Shown: piece after piece, positions 1 to 8,821 of the stretch
Numbering within the stretch: position 1 is the first letter of the stretch
Layout: every line of letters begins with the position of its first letter
NCBI RefSeq assembly: GCF_001553545.1
Contig: NZ_CP014227.1
Coordinates: 773,501 to 837,500, forward strand
Reading direction: 5' to 3'
From: Capnocytophaga haemolytica
GTDB lineage: Bacteria; Bacteroidota; Bacteroidia; Flavobacteriales; Flavobacteriaceae
Length of the DNA: 64,000 nucleotides
Made by a program: the position numbers and the translations under genes
The notes under the pieces: generated by a model
Told to the model about the DNA's origin: nothing
Databases searched by the model: none
Seen by the model: the letters and a program-made list of their open reading frames with translations, nothing else

Positions 1-444
1 GATGAAATTATGAATGCGGTACTCTTCCTCTTTATAGGGTTTGAGTTATTGATATTGAAAGGCTTAGAAGACCAATTGTTGCTGGGTTGCTTGGCGATAT
101 TGGTATGCCTCATCGGGCGAGCGTTAGCGATATACATTCCTGCAAAAACCGTTTTAAAGCGCACTACAACCTACTCAAGAGGATCGCTCATTACGATGGT
201 GTGGGGAGGTGTGCGCGGAGGGGTATCCATAGCCTTAGTGCTCTCTATACCTTACCACGAAGCAGGGCATATCAAAGAGGTGCTGGTACAGATTACCTAC
301 ATCGTGGTAGTCTTCTCAATATTGGTACAAGGATTAACCGTGGGTCGTGTAGCCAAAAAAGCACTACGTGCCGATGAACTAATGCCAAGGCTTAAGCGGA
401 TACGAGCCGCGAGAAGTAAGAACAAGCAGAATAACCACGAGTAG
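1..444 (+). CDS. Na+/H+ antiporter (CPA1 family), C-terminal part
   Basis: The reading frame is open from base 1, so this is the 3' end of a gene that begins upstream of the window; the ATG at 10 is internal. About 147 residues are visible: several hydrophobic membrane segments and the glycine-rich motif WGGVRGGVSIALVLSIP, which matches the conserved segment of NhaP/YjcE-type CPA1 exchangers. The tail is short, basic and cytoplasmic-looking. The family exchanges cytoplasmic Na+ (or K+) for H+ across the inner membrane. Ion specificity cannot be read from this fragment. Confidence 0.85.
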   Translation, partial: DEIMNAVLFLFIGFELLILKGLEDQLLLGCLAILVCLIGRALAIYIPAKTVLKRTTTYSRGSLITMVWGGVRGGVSIALVLSIPYHEAGHIKEVLVQITYIVVVFSILVQGLTVGRVAKKALRADELMPRLKRIRAARSKNKQNNHE

Positions 445-549
445 GGAGTATGAAACTAAGTTTAGAGAAGGAAGAGCAAGGAGTGAATAGTTTTAGATAA
501 CTTACTAATCACTATAACTGACCACTAACCACTAAGAAAGAAATTAAAG

Positions 550-2367
550 ATGCAGAAAGACAAAGGATTGGTGAGTGCCAAAGAGGTGGCACAGGCGATA
601 CATATAGACAAGGCTGGCCCTTTGGGTACGGCGGGGGGCTGGCTGCTGATGAAGCTGCTCAGGCTCTCGAAGCTCAATCGTATCTATAAGTCGCTAAAAC
701 ACTTGCAGGGAGTGGAGTTCCTCTCTGCACTACTCGACCGATTGCAGATACGATTTGAGATCCCTGAGGAGGACTTTAAGAATATTCCTAAGGAAGGGGC
801 TTTTATCACCATTTCTAACCACCCTCTGGGAGGGATAGATGGCATATTGCTACTGAAACTACTCTTAGAAAAACGTCCTGATTTTAAGATTATGGCGAAC
901 TTCCTCTTGCAGCGCATTGAGCCGCTGGCACCTTATGTACTACCTGTAAATCCGTTTGAAGATCGAAAAGATGCCCAATCAAGTGTAGTGGGCTTTAAGC
1001 ACGCCATCAAGCACCTGAGAGGGGGTGCCCCCTTGGGCTTATTCCCTGCGGGGGAAGTATCAGTAGAGAAAGATGGTCAGTTGCTCATTGATAAGCCTTG
1101 GGAAGAGCCTGCGATGAAGCTTGCTAAGCACGCCAAAGTGCCCGTAGTACCCATCTACTTCCACGCGAAGAACAGTCCGCTGTTTTACTTCTTGGCAAAC
1201 ATCAGCGATACACTGCGCACGGCTAAGCTCCCTTCAGAACTTTTGACCCAAAAGCAGCGCACGATCTATATACGTATTGGCAAACCTATATCGGTGGCGA
1301 TGCAAGAGGAACACGCCGATCTCTCTTCCTACACTGAGTTTTTGCGCAAAAAGACCTATATCTTAGCCAATGCTTTTGAACAGGATAAGAAGTTCTTGCC
1401 GCTATCAGGCGTACTGAAAAACAGCAAGAACAATGAACCCGCTCAGGAGATTGCTGCCCCTGTGAGTATTGACCTCATTGAGAAGGAGATTACAGCCATT
1501 ACCAAGAAGGATTATCGCCTGCTGAAAAACAATAATTACGAGGCTTTCTTAGCTCCTTATGCGGCAATCCCCAACATCATTAAAGAGATTGGTCGCCTAC
1601 GAGAAATCACGTTTAGGGCAGTGGGCGAAGGCACCAATGCCTCTATCGACTTGGATAAGTTCGATGAGTATTATCACCACCTATTCCTTTGGGATACAGA
1701 GGCTAAGAAGATTGTCGGTGCCTACCGTATGGGCTTAGGGGCAGAGATTTTCCCTAAGTATGGTATTGAAGGTTTCTACACCCACGATCTCTTCCGATTT
1801 GAGCCTGAGCTCTACGATATGATGAGCAAAACTATTGAGATGGGGCGCGCTTTTGTGGTGCCTGAATATCAACAGAAGCCAATGCCGCTCTTCCTTCTTT
1901 GGAAAGGCATTGCACACACTACGCTACGCTATCCCGAACACAAGTTCCTACTCGGTGGGGTGAGCATCAGCAACCAGTTCTCTAACTTCTCCAAGTCGTT
2001 GATGATTGAGTTTATGAAGTCCAACTACTACGACCCTTATATCGCTCAGTATGTGCGTCCTAAGAAAGAGTTTAAGGTAAAACTCAAAGATGCTGATAAG
2101 GATTTTATCTTTGATGAAACACAAGCCGACCTCAATAAGTTTGACAAGATTATCGATGAGGTAGAACCAGGAAGTCTGCGGTTGCCTGTGCTTATCAAGA
2201 AGTACATCAAGCAGAACGCCAAGGTGATTGCCTTTAATGTTGATCCGCTCTTTAACAACTCTGTGGACGGACTGATGTACATCCGTATTGCTGACCTACC
2301 CGAAAGCACGATGAAGCCTGTGATAGAAGAGTTTCAAGCTGAATTAGAATCGAAGAATAATATGTAG
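550..2367 (+). CDS. Bifunctional acyltransferase (PlsC-like + GNAT-like), ornithine/glycine lipid type
   Basis: A 605-residue protein with two acyltransferase modules. The N-terminal half has the PlsC/lysophospholipid acyltransferase signature NHPLGGIDG (His91, Asp97) and the second block LGLFPAGEVS (about 162-171). The C-terminal half (about 350-500) resembles the N-acyltransferase domain of the OlsB/GlsB group, including DTEAKKIVGAYRMGLG. This O-acyltransferase then N-acyltransferase order is that of the fused OlsF enzymes that make ornithine lipids. In Bacteroides the equivalent activities (GlsA/GlsB) make glycine lipids. The product here is therefore probably an aminoacyl lipid of the outer membrane. 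The amino-acid substrate is not decidable from sequence. Confidence 0.8.
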   Translation: MQKDKGLVSAKEVAQAIHIDKAGPLGTAGGWLLMKLLRLSKLNRIYKSLKHLQGVEFLSALLDRLQIRFEIPEEDFKNIPKEGAFITISNHPLGGIDGILLLKLLLEKRPDFKIMANFLLQRIEPLAPYVLPVNPFEDRKDAQSSVVGFKHAIKHLRGGAPLGLFPAGEVSVEKDGQLLIDKPWEEPAMKLAKHAKVPVVPIYFHAKNSPLFYFLANISDTLRTAKLPSELLTQKQRTIYIRIGKPISVAMQEEHADLSSYTEFLRKKTYILANAFEQDKKFLPLSGVLKNSKNNEPAQEIAAPVSIDLIEKEITAITKKDYRLLKNNNYEAFLAPYAAIPNIIKEIGRLREITFRAVGEGTNASIDLDKFDEYYHHLFLWDTEAKKIVGAYRMGLGAEIFPKYGIEGFYTHDLFRFEPELYDMMSKTIEMGRAFVVPEYQQKPMPLFLLWKGIAHTTLRYPEHKFLLGGVSISNQFSNFSKSLMIEFMKSNYYDPYIAQYVRPKKEFKVKLKDADKDFIFDETQADLNKFDKIIDEVEPGSLRLPVLIKKYIKQNAKVIAFNVDPLFNNSVDGLMYIRIADLPESTMKPVIEEFQAELESKNNM

Positions 2368-2452
2368 CAATGAATAATGCACAATGCACAATGGATAATA
2401 CAATCAATCTGTAAATTATACATTGTTCATTATAAATTATACATTACTAAAT

Positions 2453-3061
2453 ATGGACACTTATAAAACCATCTCCTCAGCGGTTGAGGAAGTTATTTTT
2501 AAGGAGAAGAGCAGTAAGTTCTTGGGTTATGCCTATCCCGTAACGACTGAGGAGCAGATCCGTGAGCACTTGGAGGCGGTGCATAAGGCGCACTTCTCAG
2601 CACGACATTGGTGCTATGCTTGGTGCTTAGGTACGGGTACCACGCAGCATTACCGCGCTAATGACGATGGTGAGCCCAGTGGCACTGCGGGCTTACCTAT
2701 TTACGGACAAATACAGTCCTTTGAGCTGACGAATGTGCTACTGATTGTTGTGCGTTACTTTGGCGGTATCAAGTTGGGGGTAGGCGGGTTGGTTGCTGCT
2801 TATAAAACCACCGCACAGCTTACCTTGCAAGAGACTACTATTGAGGAAAGACTTATCACCGAGCAACTTACCATTCGTTTTGCATATAAGGATATGAACA
2901 AGGTGATGCGCGTTATCAAAGAGTATAACCTTAGTATTGTAGCCCAACGCTTGGAGCTCTCCTGTGAATATATTGTTGAAGTACGCCTGAGCGAAGTAGA
3001 GGTAGTAAAAGCAGCCTTTGTTGCGGCAAGTTTTGAGATAGAGGTAGGTTATAGAGAGTAG
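2453..3061 (+). CDS. YigZ family protein (IMPACT/UPF0029)
   Basis: About 202 residues starting at MDTYKTISS. An in-frame ATG 30 bases upstream (2423) lies inside AT-rich stutter repeat sequence and would add an unlikely MFIINYTLLN leader, so the later start is chosen. The N-terminal domain contains KSSKFLGYAYPV and the block RANDDGEPSGTAGLPI, hallmarks of the YigZ/IMPACT family. The C-terminal part fits the ferredoxin-like DUF1949 domain. Bacterial YigZ proteins are thought to be translation-related; the biochemical role is not firmly known. Confidence 0.88.
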   Translation: MDTYKTISSAVEEVIFKEKSSKFLGYAYPVTTEEQIREHLEAVHKAHFSARHWCYAWCLGTGTTQHYRANDDGEPSGTAGLPIYGQIQSFELTNVLLIVVRYFGGIKLGVGGLVAAYKTTAQLTLQETTIEERLITEQLTIRFAYKDMNKVMRVIKEYNLSIVAQRLELSCEYIVEVRLSEVEVVKAAFVAASFEIEVGYRE

Positions 3062-3104
3062 AGAGTAATGAGAGGGCAGTGAGTTATTCCTAAAATAAAA
3101 TACT

Positions 3105-3863
3105 ATGAAAAGAGGTTGGTTAATTACATTGTTAATAGCTTTTTCGCTTGGCATTAAGGCACAGCAGCGCGTGGGTTTAGAGGTACGGGGGAGTGTTGGT
3201 ATGTACACGATTGGGGACTCGAAAAAATCTGTATTCTATCAGTATTCAGGGGCATTTGCTCATATAGGAGCGTTGGCTAATGTGCGTCTTTACCGTGGTT
3301 TGGGTATTGAAACAGGCTTGTTATACACGGGCAAATGGGGACATAATTATCCTGGGAGATATTTAGAAGAAAAAGATGCTTTCTTGCGAGGTAGCGATCT
3401 CTCGTTGAGATATATAGAAATGCCTATCTTAGTGTATTTCAAGGTAAAACAACGTAGATTGCGAATGATACCCCGCCTCGGCTTATATATGGGCATACCG
3501 CTCTCTGGCGAATCAGAACACAACTATGAAACGGACTTCTACGACAAGCAATACCATCATTTTTATAGCGAAAAGAAGACACTGCAAATCGGCAATAGTG
3601 CCACAGACAACATTACCCCTTTTGACATAGGCGTAAGCACAGGAATAGGCTGGGAGTGGGGTAGAGCCACTTGGGGGGCGATGATAAATGTAGGCTGCCA
3701 AGACGTCTTTCCTAACCTCAATGGGCGAACCGTCAGAGGCATTACCTTTGGGTTTTACGCTGGGTTTAAGCTCATAAAAGAGTACTCGCCAAAGCAGCTG
3801 ATAGAAGAAGTAGAACGCAAAGAACAACTTTTAGAAACCACAGAAATAACCCCTAACCCTTAA
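3105..3863 (+). CDS. Outer-membrane beta-barrel protein (porin family)
   Basis: 252 residues with a clear signal peptide (MKRGWLITLLIAFSLGIKAQ). What follows is a series of alternating amphipathic strands such as RLYRGLGIETGLLY and YIEMPILVYFKV, the pattern of the small OMP beta-barrel family common in Bacteroidota (PF13568-like). It probably inserts in the outer membrane as an 8-10 strand barrel. The gene ends 6 bp before ogt and may be cotranscribed. No ligand or function can be assigned. Confidence 0.75.
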   Translation: MKRGWLITLLIAFSLGIKAQQRVGLEVRGSVGMYTIGDSKKSVFYQYSGAFAHIGALANVRLYRGLGIETGLLYTGKWGHNYPGRYLEEKDAFLRGSDLSLRYIEMPILVYFKVKQRRLRMIPRLGLYMGIPLSGESEHNYETDFYDKQYHHFYSEKKTLQIGNSATDNITPFDIGVSTGIGWEWGRATWGAMINVGCQDVFPNLNGRTVRGITFGFYAGFKLIKEYSPKQLIEEVERKEQLLETTEITPNP

Positions 3864-3869
3864 TGTTAT

Positions 3870-4406
3870 ATGCGCAATAAATTATACCGAAAAGAGATAG
3901 AGACCCCTATTGGGATGATGACCGCTTGCACTACCGAGGAAGGGGTGTGCTTCTTAGAACATCCTAATGCTAAAGGCTTAGCGCGTGAACTCAATGCACT
4001 TTTAAAGACTTGTGACACAAAGGTATTCGCTGAAGGTGAAAACGCTGTGATGCAGCTCTTGGAGCGTGAACTCAGGGCTTATTTTGCGGGTGAATTGCGC
4101 ACTTTTACGGTGCCTATTGATATGCGACTCGGTACCGACTTCCAAAGGAGTGTATGGCAAACACTGCTCAAAATACCTTATGGCAAAACGTGGAGCTACA
4201 AAGAGGAAGCTGCCGCTCTCGGTCGCCCTAAGAGTGTACGTGCGGTAGCCAATGCCAACGGAGCTAACCCTATCTCTATTGTTGTGCCTTGCCATAGGGT
4301 TATCGGTGCAGACGGCAGTCTCACGGGCTATGGTGGCGGATTAGCAGCAAAGGAGCACTTGTTGAACTTAGAGGTCAGTGATCAGAAGTCAGAGATCAGT
4401 GGTTAG
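3870..4406 (+). CDS. ogt: Methylated-DNA--protein-cysteine S-methyltransferase
   Basis: Suicidal DNA repair protein that transfers methyl groups from O6-methylguanine (or O4-methylthymine) to its own cysteine. The active-site motif PCHRV is present with nucleophile Cys141, and the helix-turn-helix segment GRPKSVRAVANANGANP precedes it. Length 178 is normal. The last residues (VSDQKSEISG) look unlike the family: they are encoded by a gtcagtgatcagaag word-repeat that continues into the intergenic region. The native C-terminus has apparently been replaced or extended by repeat sequence. Confidence 0.93.
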   Translation: MRNKLYRKEIETPIGMMTACTTEEGVCFLEHPNAKGLARELNALLKTCDTKVFAEGENAVMQLLERELRAYFAGELRTFTVPIDMRLGTDFQRSVWQTLLKIPYGKTWSYKEEAAALGRPKSVRAVANANGANPISIVVPCHRVIGADGSLTGYGGGLAAKEHLLNLEVSDQKSEISG

Positions 4407-4471
4407 AAGTGAGCTGCCCATAATTCTTAGAATCTAAAGCCCCCTAATCCTTAGTCCTTAACCCCTGAAAA

Positions 4472-5404
4472 ATGAATTTACAAACAAAGATACCCATACC
4501 TCCTGCACGGCAACCGATTACTTACCAGAGTGAACTGTTGCTCGTGGGCTCTTGTTTTGCCGAGCATATCACCCAGAAATTTACTTATTACGGCTTTCGG
4601 GTGGTGGGCAATCCCTTTGGGGTGCTCTTTCACCCGCTGGCAATAGAGCGATTGCTGTGCCGCGTAGTGGAGCGTATCCCTTTTACCATCAGCGACTTTT
4701 TCTTTCACGAGGAACAATGGAAGTGCTTCGAGCTCCACTCCTCACTCAATCGTCTAACGGTGGAGGAGGCTGTGGAAGCAGCCAATGCACAACTTAAGGT
4801 CTTCCGCCGTGCCCTTACCGAGAGTTCACACTGCTTCCTGACCCTTGGCACCGCTTGGGTATACCGCCACCAGAGTGGTGCGCTTGTTGCCAATTGCCAC
4901 CGTGTGCCCAATGTTTTCACCAAAGAGCTGCTTTCCTCTGCCGATATAGAGCAGTCCCTACGGCGGATTACGGCAATGGCGCACACCCTCAATCCAAAGT
5001 TGCATTTTGTGCTGACGGTATCGCCTGTGCGCCATCTCAAGGACGGGTTTATGGAGAACAACCTCAGTAAGGGCAACCTCTTTGCAGGTTTATACCCCTT
5101 GCTATCAGAGGGTTGTAGCTACTTCCCTGCCTACGAACTCCTGCTTGATGAGCTCCGTGACTACCGTTTCTACGCCGAGGATATGCTACACCCCTCGCCC
5201 TTGGCAGTGGACTACATCTGGCAACGCCTCGTAGATACTTATATGTCTGAAAGTGCAAAGCGCAAAATGTTTCTGGTAGAGCAACTGCGCAAAATGCAGG
5301 CACACAAGCCTTTTAACCCAGAGAGCGATGCTCATAAAAAATTCTTACGAGCAATGGAGTCGCGTAGAGCAATGTTAAACGAATTTGGAATAATAATTAA
5401 ATAA
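4472..5404 (+). CDS. GSCFA domain protein
   Basis: 310 residues with the name-giving motif GSCFA at 26-30 (LLVGSCFAEHI) and a late DMLHPSPLAVDYIW block. These match an SGNH-hydrolase-like fold in which the Ser of GSCFA and the late Asp/His would be catalytic (family inference). GSCFA proteins are widespread in Bacteroidota and are probably esterases or acyltransferases acting on glycans; the substrate is unknown. No signal peptide is seen, so it is probably cytoplasmic. Confidence 0.85.
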   Translation: MNLQTKIPIPPARQPITYQSELLLVGSCFAEHITQKFTYYGFRVVGNPFGVLFHPLAIERLLCRVVERIPFTISDFFFHEEQWKCFELHSSLNRLTVEEAVEAANAQLKVFRRALTESSHCFLTLGTAWVYRHQSGALVANCHRVPNVFTKELLSSADIEQSLRRITAMAHTLNPKLHFVLTVSPVRHLKDGFMENNLSKGNLFAGLYPLLSEGCSYFPAYELLLDELRDYRFYAEDMLHPSPLAVDYIWQRLVDTYMSESAKRKMFLVEQLRKMQAHKPFNPESDAHKKFLRAMESRRAMLNEFGIIIK

Positions 5405-5407
5405 AAT

Positions 5408-6466
5408 ATGAAACGTTATTTTTTACACTTTGTGATAGCTATCCTGCTAATTAGCTCAGCAACAGCCACAAACGCATCTTCTCAGAGCTATAAATCACTC
5501 ACACAAGCACAAGCAGCTGCCAAACAAAAAGGCAGATTGCTCTTAGCTTTCTACGCCCCTGAGAATAAAAGAGCTGAATATGAATTTCAGTTACAGAGCA
5601 GTGCATATAAAGAAATTGAAGAGCTTGAAATAAGCCGCAACAATGAAGAAGACGTCTTTTACGTGCTATATTTAATGACCGAGAAAGACCAAAAATGGCT
5701 AAAAAACCACAAAATAACCCCTAAAAACCAGTATTTCATATTTGATGGTGATGACCTTATCTATTATCAAGAAGGTGAAATTATCAGCCCTTATGAGTTG
5801 CTAACTGATAAATATATCTATGAAGTATTTCACTCTGCTGCCAAAGCAAAGGAACTCGATATGATCCTCACAAACCCAGAATCTTCTCTAAATGAATTAG
5901 AAAAAGCCTTTTTCTCTATCGTGAACGACCCCTATTACAGTCCATTTGTCCTAAGCCAAAGAGACAACCCCTCTGTCTCCCAACAATATTTTGAGCATAT
6001 TGATAACCTCTCAATGCTCTACCAACCCAAAGTAACCCCCGAGCAACTCAATAAGCATTGGGAAAGAATCATCAATGCCCATAAAAATGAAAAAGATTTC
6101 AACCTAAACTACGCCAAACTACTTGGAGCTAACTTTGCCAGCTGGGGATTATCTGCCCATAATGGCTATTATTACTACTATTCTATGAAAGACAAACAAC
6201 CTGATCTCAATGATTTAGAAGCCATTACCTACCTCATCAGCCATAAAGAAGACATCAAAGCACACAACATAAGTATACGTAAAAAAGAAGGTTATGAAAC
6301 TGACTATGACCCCCACGATTACGTATCTTCAGAACTTCGCAAAGCAGGTATCGTACCTTTCTCTATGCCAACACTTCGTGAAAAATTACAACATAAGGCT
6401 TACACTTCAGACCCTTCTTTAAAAAAGATTACCAAAAAATTACTCCTTAAAATAAGTGATAAATAA
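5408..6466 (+). CDS. Secreted protein with thioredoxin-like N-terminal region, unknown function
   Basis: 352 residues, starting 3 bp after the GSCFA gene, with a signal peptide (MKRYFLHFVIAILLISSATATNA). Residues about 30-130 read like a thioredoxin-fold segment (AKQKGRLLLAFYAPENK, then a strand/helix pattern), but there is no CxxC, so redox activity is unlikely. The rest is helical and rich in Lys, Asn and Tyr with no family I recognise. A strong intrinsic terminator follows at 6536. Probably periplasmic; the function is not assignable. Confidence 0.6.
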   Translation: MKRYFLHFVIAILLISSATATNASSQSYKSLTQAQAAAKQKGRLLLAFYAPENKRAEYEFQLQSSAYKEIEELEISRNNEEDVFYVLYLMTEKDQKWLKNHKITPKNQYFIFDGDDLIYYQEGEIISPYELLTDKYIYEVFHSAAKAKELDMILTNPESSLNELEKAFFSIVNDPYYSPFVLSQRDNPSVSQQYFEHIDNLSMLYQPKVTPEQLNKHWERIINAHKNEKDFNLNYAKLLGANFASWGLSAHNGYYYYYSMKDKQPDLNDLEAITYLISHKEDIKAHNISIRKKEGYETDYDPHDYVSSELRKAGIVPFSMPTLREKLQHKAYTSDPSLKKITKKLLLKISDK

Positions 6467-6535
6467 CCTCCTCCCAATACCAATACTAAAACCTAATACA
6501 ATATATAAAAACAAAAGAGATTATACTTTAGTTTA

Positions 6536-6579
6536 AAAAGAACCCCGAAAGTTAGATACAAAGCTTTCGAGGTTCTTTT
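6536..6579 (+). terminator. Intrinsic terminator after the GSCFA/5408 genes
   Basis: Inverted repeat of about 16 bp with one mismatch: left arm 6536-6551, right arm 6564-6579, ending in a T-run. The core ccccgaaag...ctttcg closely resembles the terminator after prfH (54377-54416), so the two may be copies of one terminator family. Confidence 0.8.
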
Positions 6580-6608
6580 GCTTTTACCAAACAAACTAAA
6601 CCCTACCC

Positions 6609-6639
6609 TTTGCTAATTCATTTTTTATCTGTACCTTTG
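6609..6639 (+). promoter_or_regulatory. Bacteroidota-type promoter for the 6690 gene
   Basis: TTTG at 6609-6612 and TACCTTTG at 6632-6639, separated by 19 bp. This is an exact match to the -33/-7 consensus of the Bacteroidota primary sigma factor. It lies about 50 bp upstream of the start codon and just after a terminator. Confidence 0.8.
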
Positions 6640-6689
6640 CCGCTCAGTTTCTGGTGTATACTAACCCCTAACCACTAAACAAATAACAG

Positions 6690-7424
6690 ATGAAAAAAAT
6701 AATCACATTAGTAGTCATTCTCTTGCCGCTGCTGGCAATGGCAGGAGATATCTATGTAGTGGTACCTAACAGGTTTTCGTTTCAAAAAGAAGATAACCAG
6801 TACCAATTGGGCAGTCTTACCAAGTTCCTCTTAGAGAAAGAGGGTTTTAAAGTGTACTTTGAAAACGAGGTACCCCAAGAGCTACTTAACAATGCCTGCG
6901 ATGGCTTGCGGGCAGACCTCAAAAACACCTCTGGACTGATGACCAGCAAGCTACAGCTCGTACTGATCGGCTGCAAGGGCAAGGAGGTCTACACCTCAGA
7001 GGTGGGCAAGAGCCGCGAGAAGGAATACCGCAAATCCTATCAGGAAGCACTGCGCAATGCCTTTAAGGGCACGGCTTTGGCGGAGTTTAAGAAGAGCTAT
7101 CGCAGTGGTCAGGGGGCAGTAGTCAATAGTCAGAGGTCAGAAGTGAGTAGCGAGCAACAAGCCTCAAACTCCACACCCCAAACCTCACACCTCACCTTGT
7201 ACGCCAAAAAAACAGACGGTGGCTATGAGCTATACGAAGAAAAGACGAACGAGCTACGGTATCGTCTGCGTACCACTTTTGCCCCTGAGGTATTTTTAGT
7301 GCAGGAAATCGGCACCAACACCAATGGCGTATTGCAAAAGGACAAAGAAGGTCAATGGCGATTTACCTTCGTCAGAGGCTTGGAAGGTAGAGAAGAGAGC
7401 CTTGAGACTGTGATAAAGTTTTAG
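6690..7424 (+). CDS. Secreted protein of unknown function with repeat-derived linker
   Basis: 244 residues with a signal peptide (MKKIITLVVILLPLLAMA). No domain is recognised. Residues about 1-140 form one region and 165-244 another (YAKKTDGGYELYEEKT and following). Between them lies a low-complexity linker of about 25 residues rich in S, Q and T. It is encoded by 7108-7196, which is word-repeat DNA (cagaggtcagaagtgag) of the kind found between genes here. The linker therefore looks like an in-frame invasion of non-coding repeat. The gene has its own promoter at 6609-6639. Confidence 0.6.
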   Translation: MKKIITLVVILLPLLAMAGDIYVVVPNRFSFQKEDNQYQLGSLTKFLLEKEGFKVYFENEVPQELLNNACDGLRADLKNTSGLMTSKLQLVLIGCKGKEVYTSEVGKSREKEYRKSYQEALRNAFKGTALAEFKKSYRSGQGAVVNSQRSEVSSEQQASNSTPQTSHLTLYAKKTDGGYELYEEKTNELRYRLRTTFAPEVFLVQEIGTNTNGVLQKDKEGQWRFTFVRGLEGREESLETVIKF

Positions 7425-7500
7425 TGCGCAGCCGCACGGGCAAATTAATCGTTAAACATTAAACTGTGCACTATACACTGTGCACTAATCACTAAGAGAC

Positions 7501-7959
7501 GTGTATAGCAAAGCAGAAGCAAAAGCCTTGCGGCAGGAGTTTTGGATTTCCTTTGGGAAGTCGTTTCCGCGCAAATGGACGTTATACGACACGAAGATCA
7601 AGGATTTTAGTTTTAAGTTTTTCTTTGATCGCAAGTGTGCTATGGTGCTCATTGCCATTGAGCCTACCGACCCAGAGCGGCGAGAAGAACTGTGGAACCG
7701 AATGTTGGCGGTAAGGGCTCGCCTTACGGAGGATTACCTACCTGAGGCGGTGTTTGAGCAGCGGCATTTTACGGAGACAGGCAAGGAGATTGCCCGCGTG
7801 TATGTAAAGCACGAGGGGGTGAATATCCACAACAAAGAGACGTGGGGAGAGGCGATGGCGTTTTTGAATGAGGCGATGGGCAAAATGGAGGCGTTTTGGG
7901 AACTCTATAAGGATGTGCTCCAAGATGATGAGTGGTATGAATATACGGAAATGATTTAA
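7501..7959 (+). CDS. DUF4268 family protein
   Basis: 152 residues from a GTG start (no better ATG upstream). The sequence (ALRQEFWISFGKS, WTLYDTKIKDFSFKFFF, TWGEAMAFLNEAM) fits the short DUF4268 family, which is sometimes linked to restriction loci. It lies 9 bp upstream of the restriction endonuclease gene and is probably cotranscribed with it. The role is unknown. Predicted cytoplasmic. Confidence 0.7.
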   Translation: MYSKAEAKALRQEFWISFGKSFPRKWTLYDTKIKDFSFKFFFDRKCAMVLIAIEPTDPERREELWNRMLAVRARLTEDYLPEAVFEQRHFTETGKEIARVYVKHEGVNIHNKETWGEAMAFLNEAMGKMEAFWELYKDVLQDDEWYEYTEMI

Positions 7960-7968
7960 TAAAAAACA

Positions 7969-8820
7969 ATGAGAGACATTAAGCGTACTATTGACACGGA
8001 GGTAGTTAAAAAGATTTTTGCTAATAAAGTAAATGCTATTTCATTTTTGCAACTATTGGGTAAAGATTCAAAGGTATTAAACAAGCTGAAGCCTGTTGAG
8101 GTGTATGGCGAAGTGGTGCGACAATGGGATTATGAAAAGGCAAGAGTTGCTATTAGGCAGCTTTTTAAGCAGAGCAAGAAGTTTAGCAGCGGTACGCAAG
8201 CAGAGCATACTATTGAGATATTGCTAACTGAGTGGCAGCAATTGGGGTTAGGCAATGTTGATTGGCCTTTTTCACAAGGTCAGTTTGATGCCTTTGTACA
8301 ATCGCTTAATAGTGAAGAAAGCAATAGAACAGAGAAAGATGAGAAAGTAAAGATTGCTGCTGTAAAGTACCGCCGTATTAAAGAGCTCAATACAGAGCGC
8401 AACGATTTTTTAGAGACATTAGTTTTCTTGAAAAATGAGCAGATTATACCAACCTTATCGCATAGCAAGGGGGTTGATTTCTTTATTGACGGCATTAGCT
8501 TCGACCAAAAAGTAGCTCGTAGTGTAACCACTGAGTTTAAGCGTGATTTTGGGGTAGCGTGGCGAGCAGCGGCTTTGGAGCATCCTGAAAAAGTAGCTGA
8601 ATATCTTTATACGTATCAAGATGAAGGGCGTTTTGGGGCGATACCACGCTTGTTTATTGTCTATTTAGATGAGAATATTTCGCCTTTAAAGATAAAACAA
8701 ACCATTGAGGAGGCAACACTAAACCTTCCGTTAGAAGTTACTTTTAACTTCAAACATAAAGACGGGAGAACCGTTACTTACAGAACATTTGCTTTTGTAA
8801 TTTTACTAACAAACGATTGA
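7969..8820 (+). CDS. Type II restriction endonuclease (PD-(D/E)XK-like)
   Basis: 283 residues. A PD-(D/E)xK-like catalytic arrangement is visible: KGVDFFIDG with Asp170, then FDQK with Asp179 and Lys181, embedded in beta strands. The gene ends one base before a DNA adenine methylase, the classical restriction-modification arrangement. I cannot assign the recognition sequence. It should cut unmethylated DNA at the site protected by the adjacent methylase. The assignment rests on the motif plus context, not on a family I recognise. Confidence 0.72.
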   Translation: MRDIKRTIDTEVVKKIFANKVNAISFLQLLGKDSKVLNKLKPVEVYGEVVRQWDYEKARVAIRQLFKQSKKFSSGTQAEHTIEILLTEWQQLGLGNVDWPFSQGQFDAFVQSLNSEESNRTEKDEKVKIAAVKYRRIKELNTERNDFLETLVFLKNEQIIPTLSHSKGVDFFIDGISFDQKVARSVTTEFKRDFGVAWRAAALEHPEKVAEYLYTYQDEGRFGAIPRLFIVYLDENISPLKIKQTIEEATLNLPLEVTFNFKHKDGRTVTYRTFAFVILLTND

Positions 8821-8821
8821 G

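Noticed and set aside
2423..2452. Upstream start of the YigZ gene
   Set aside because: The extra codons are made of attatacatt repeat DNA and do not resemble the family N-terminus.
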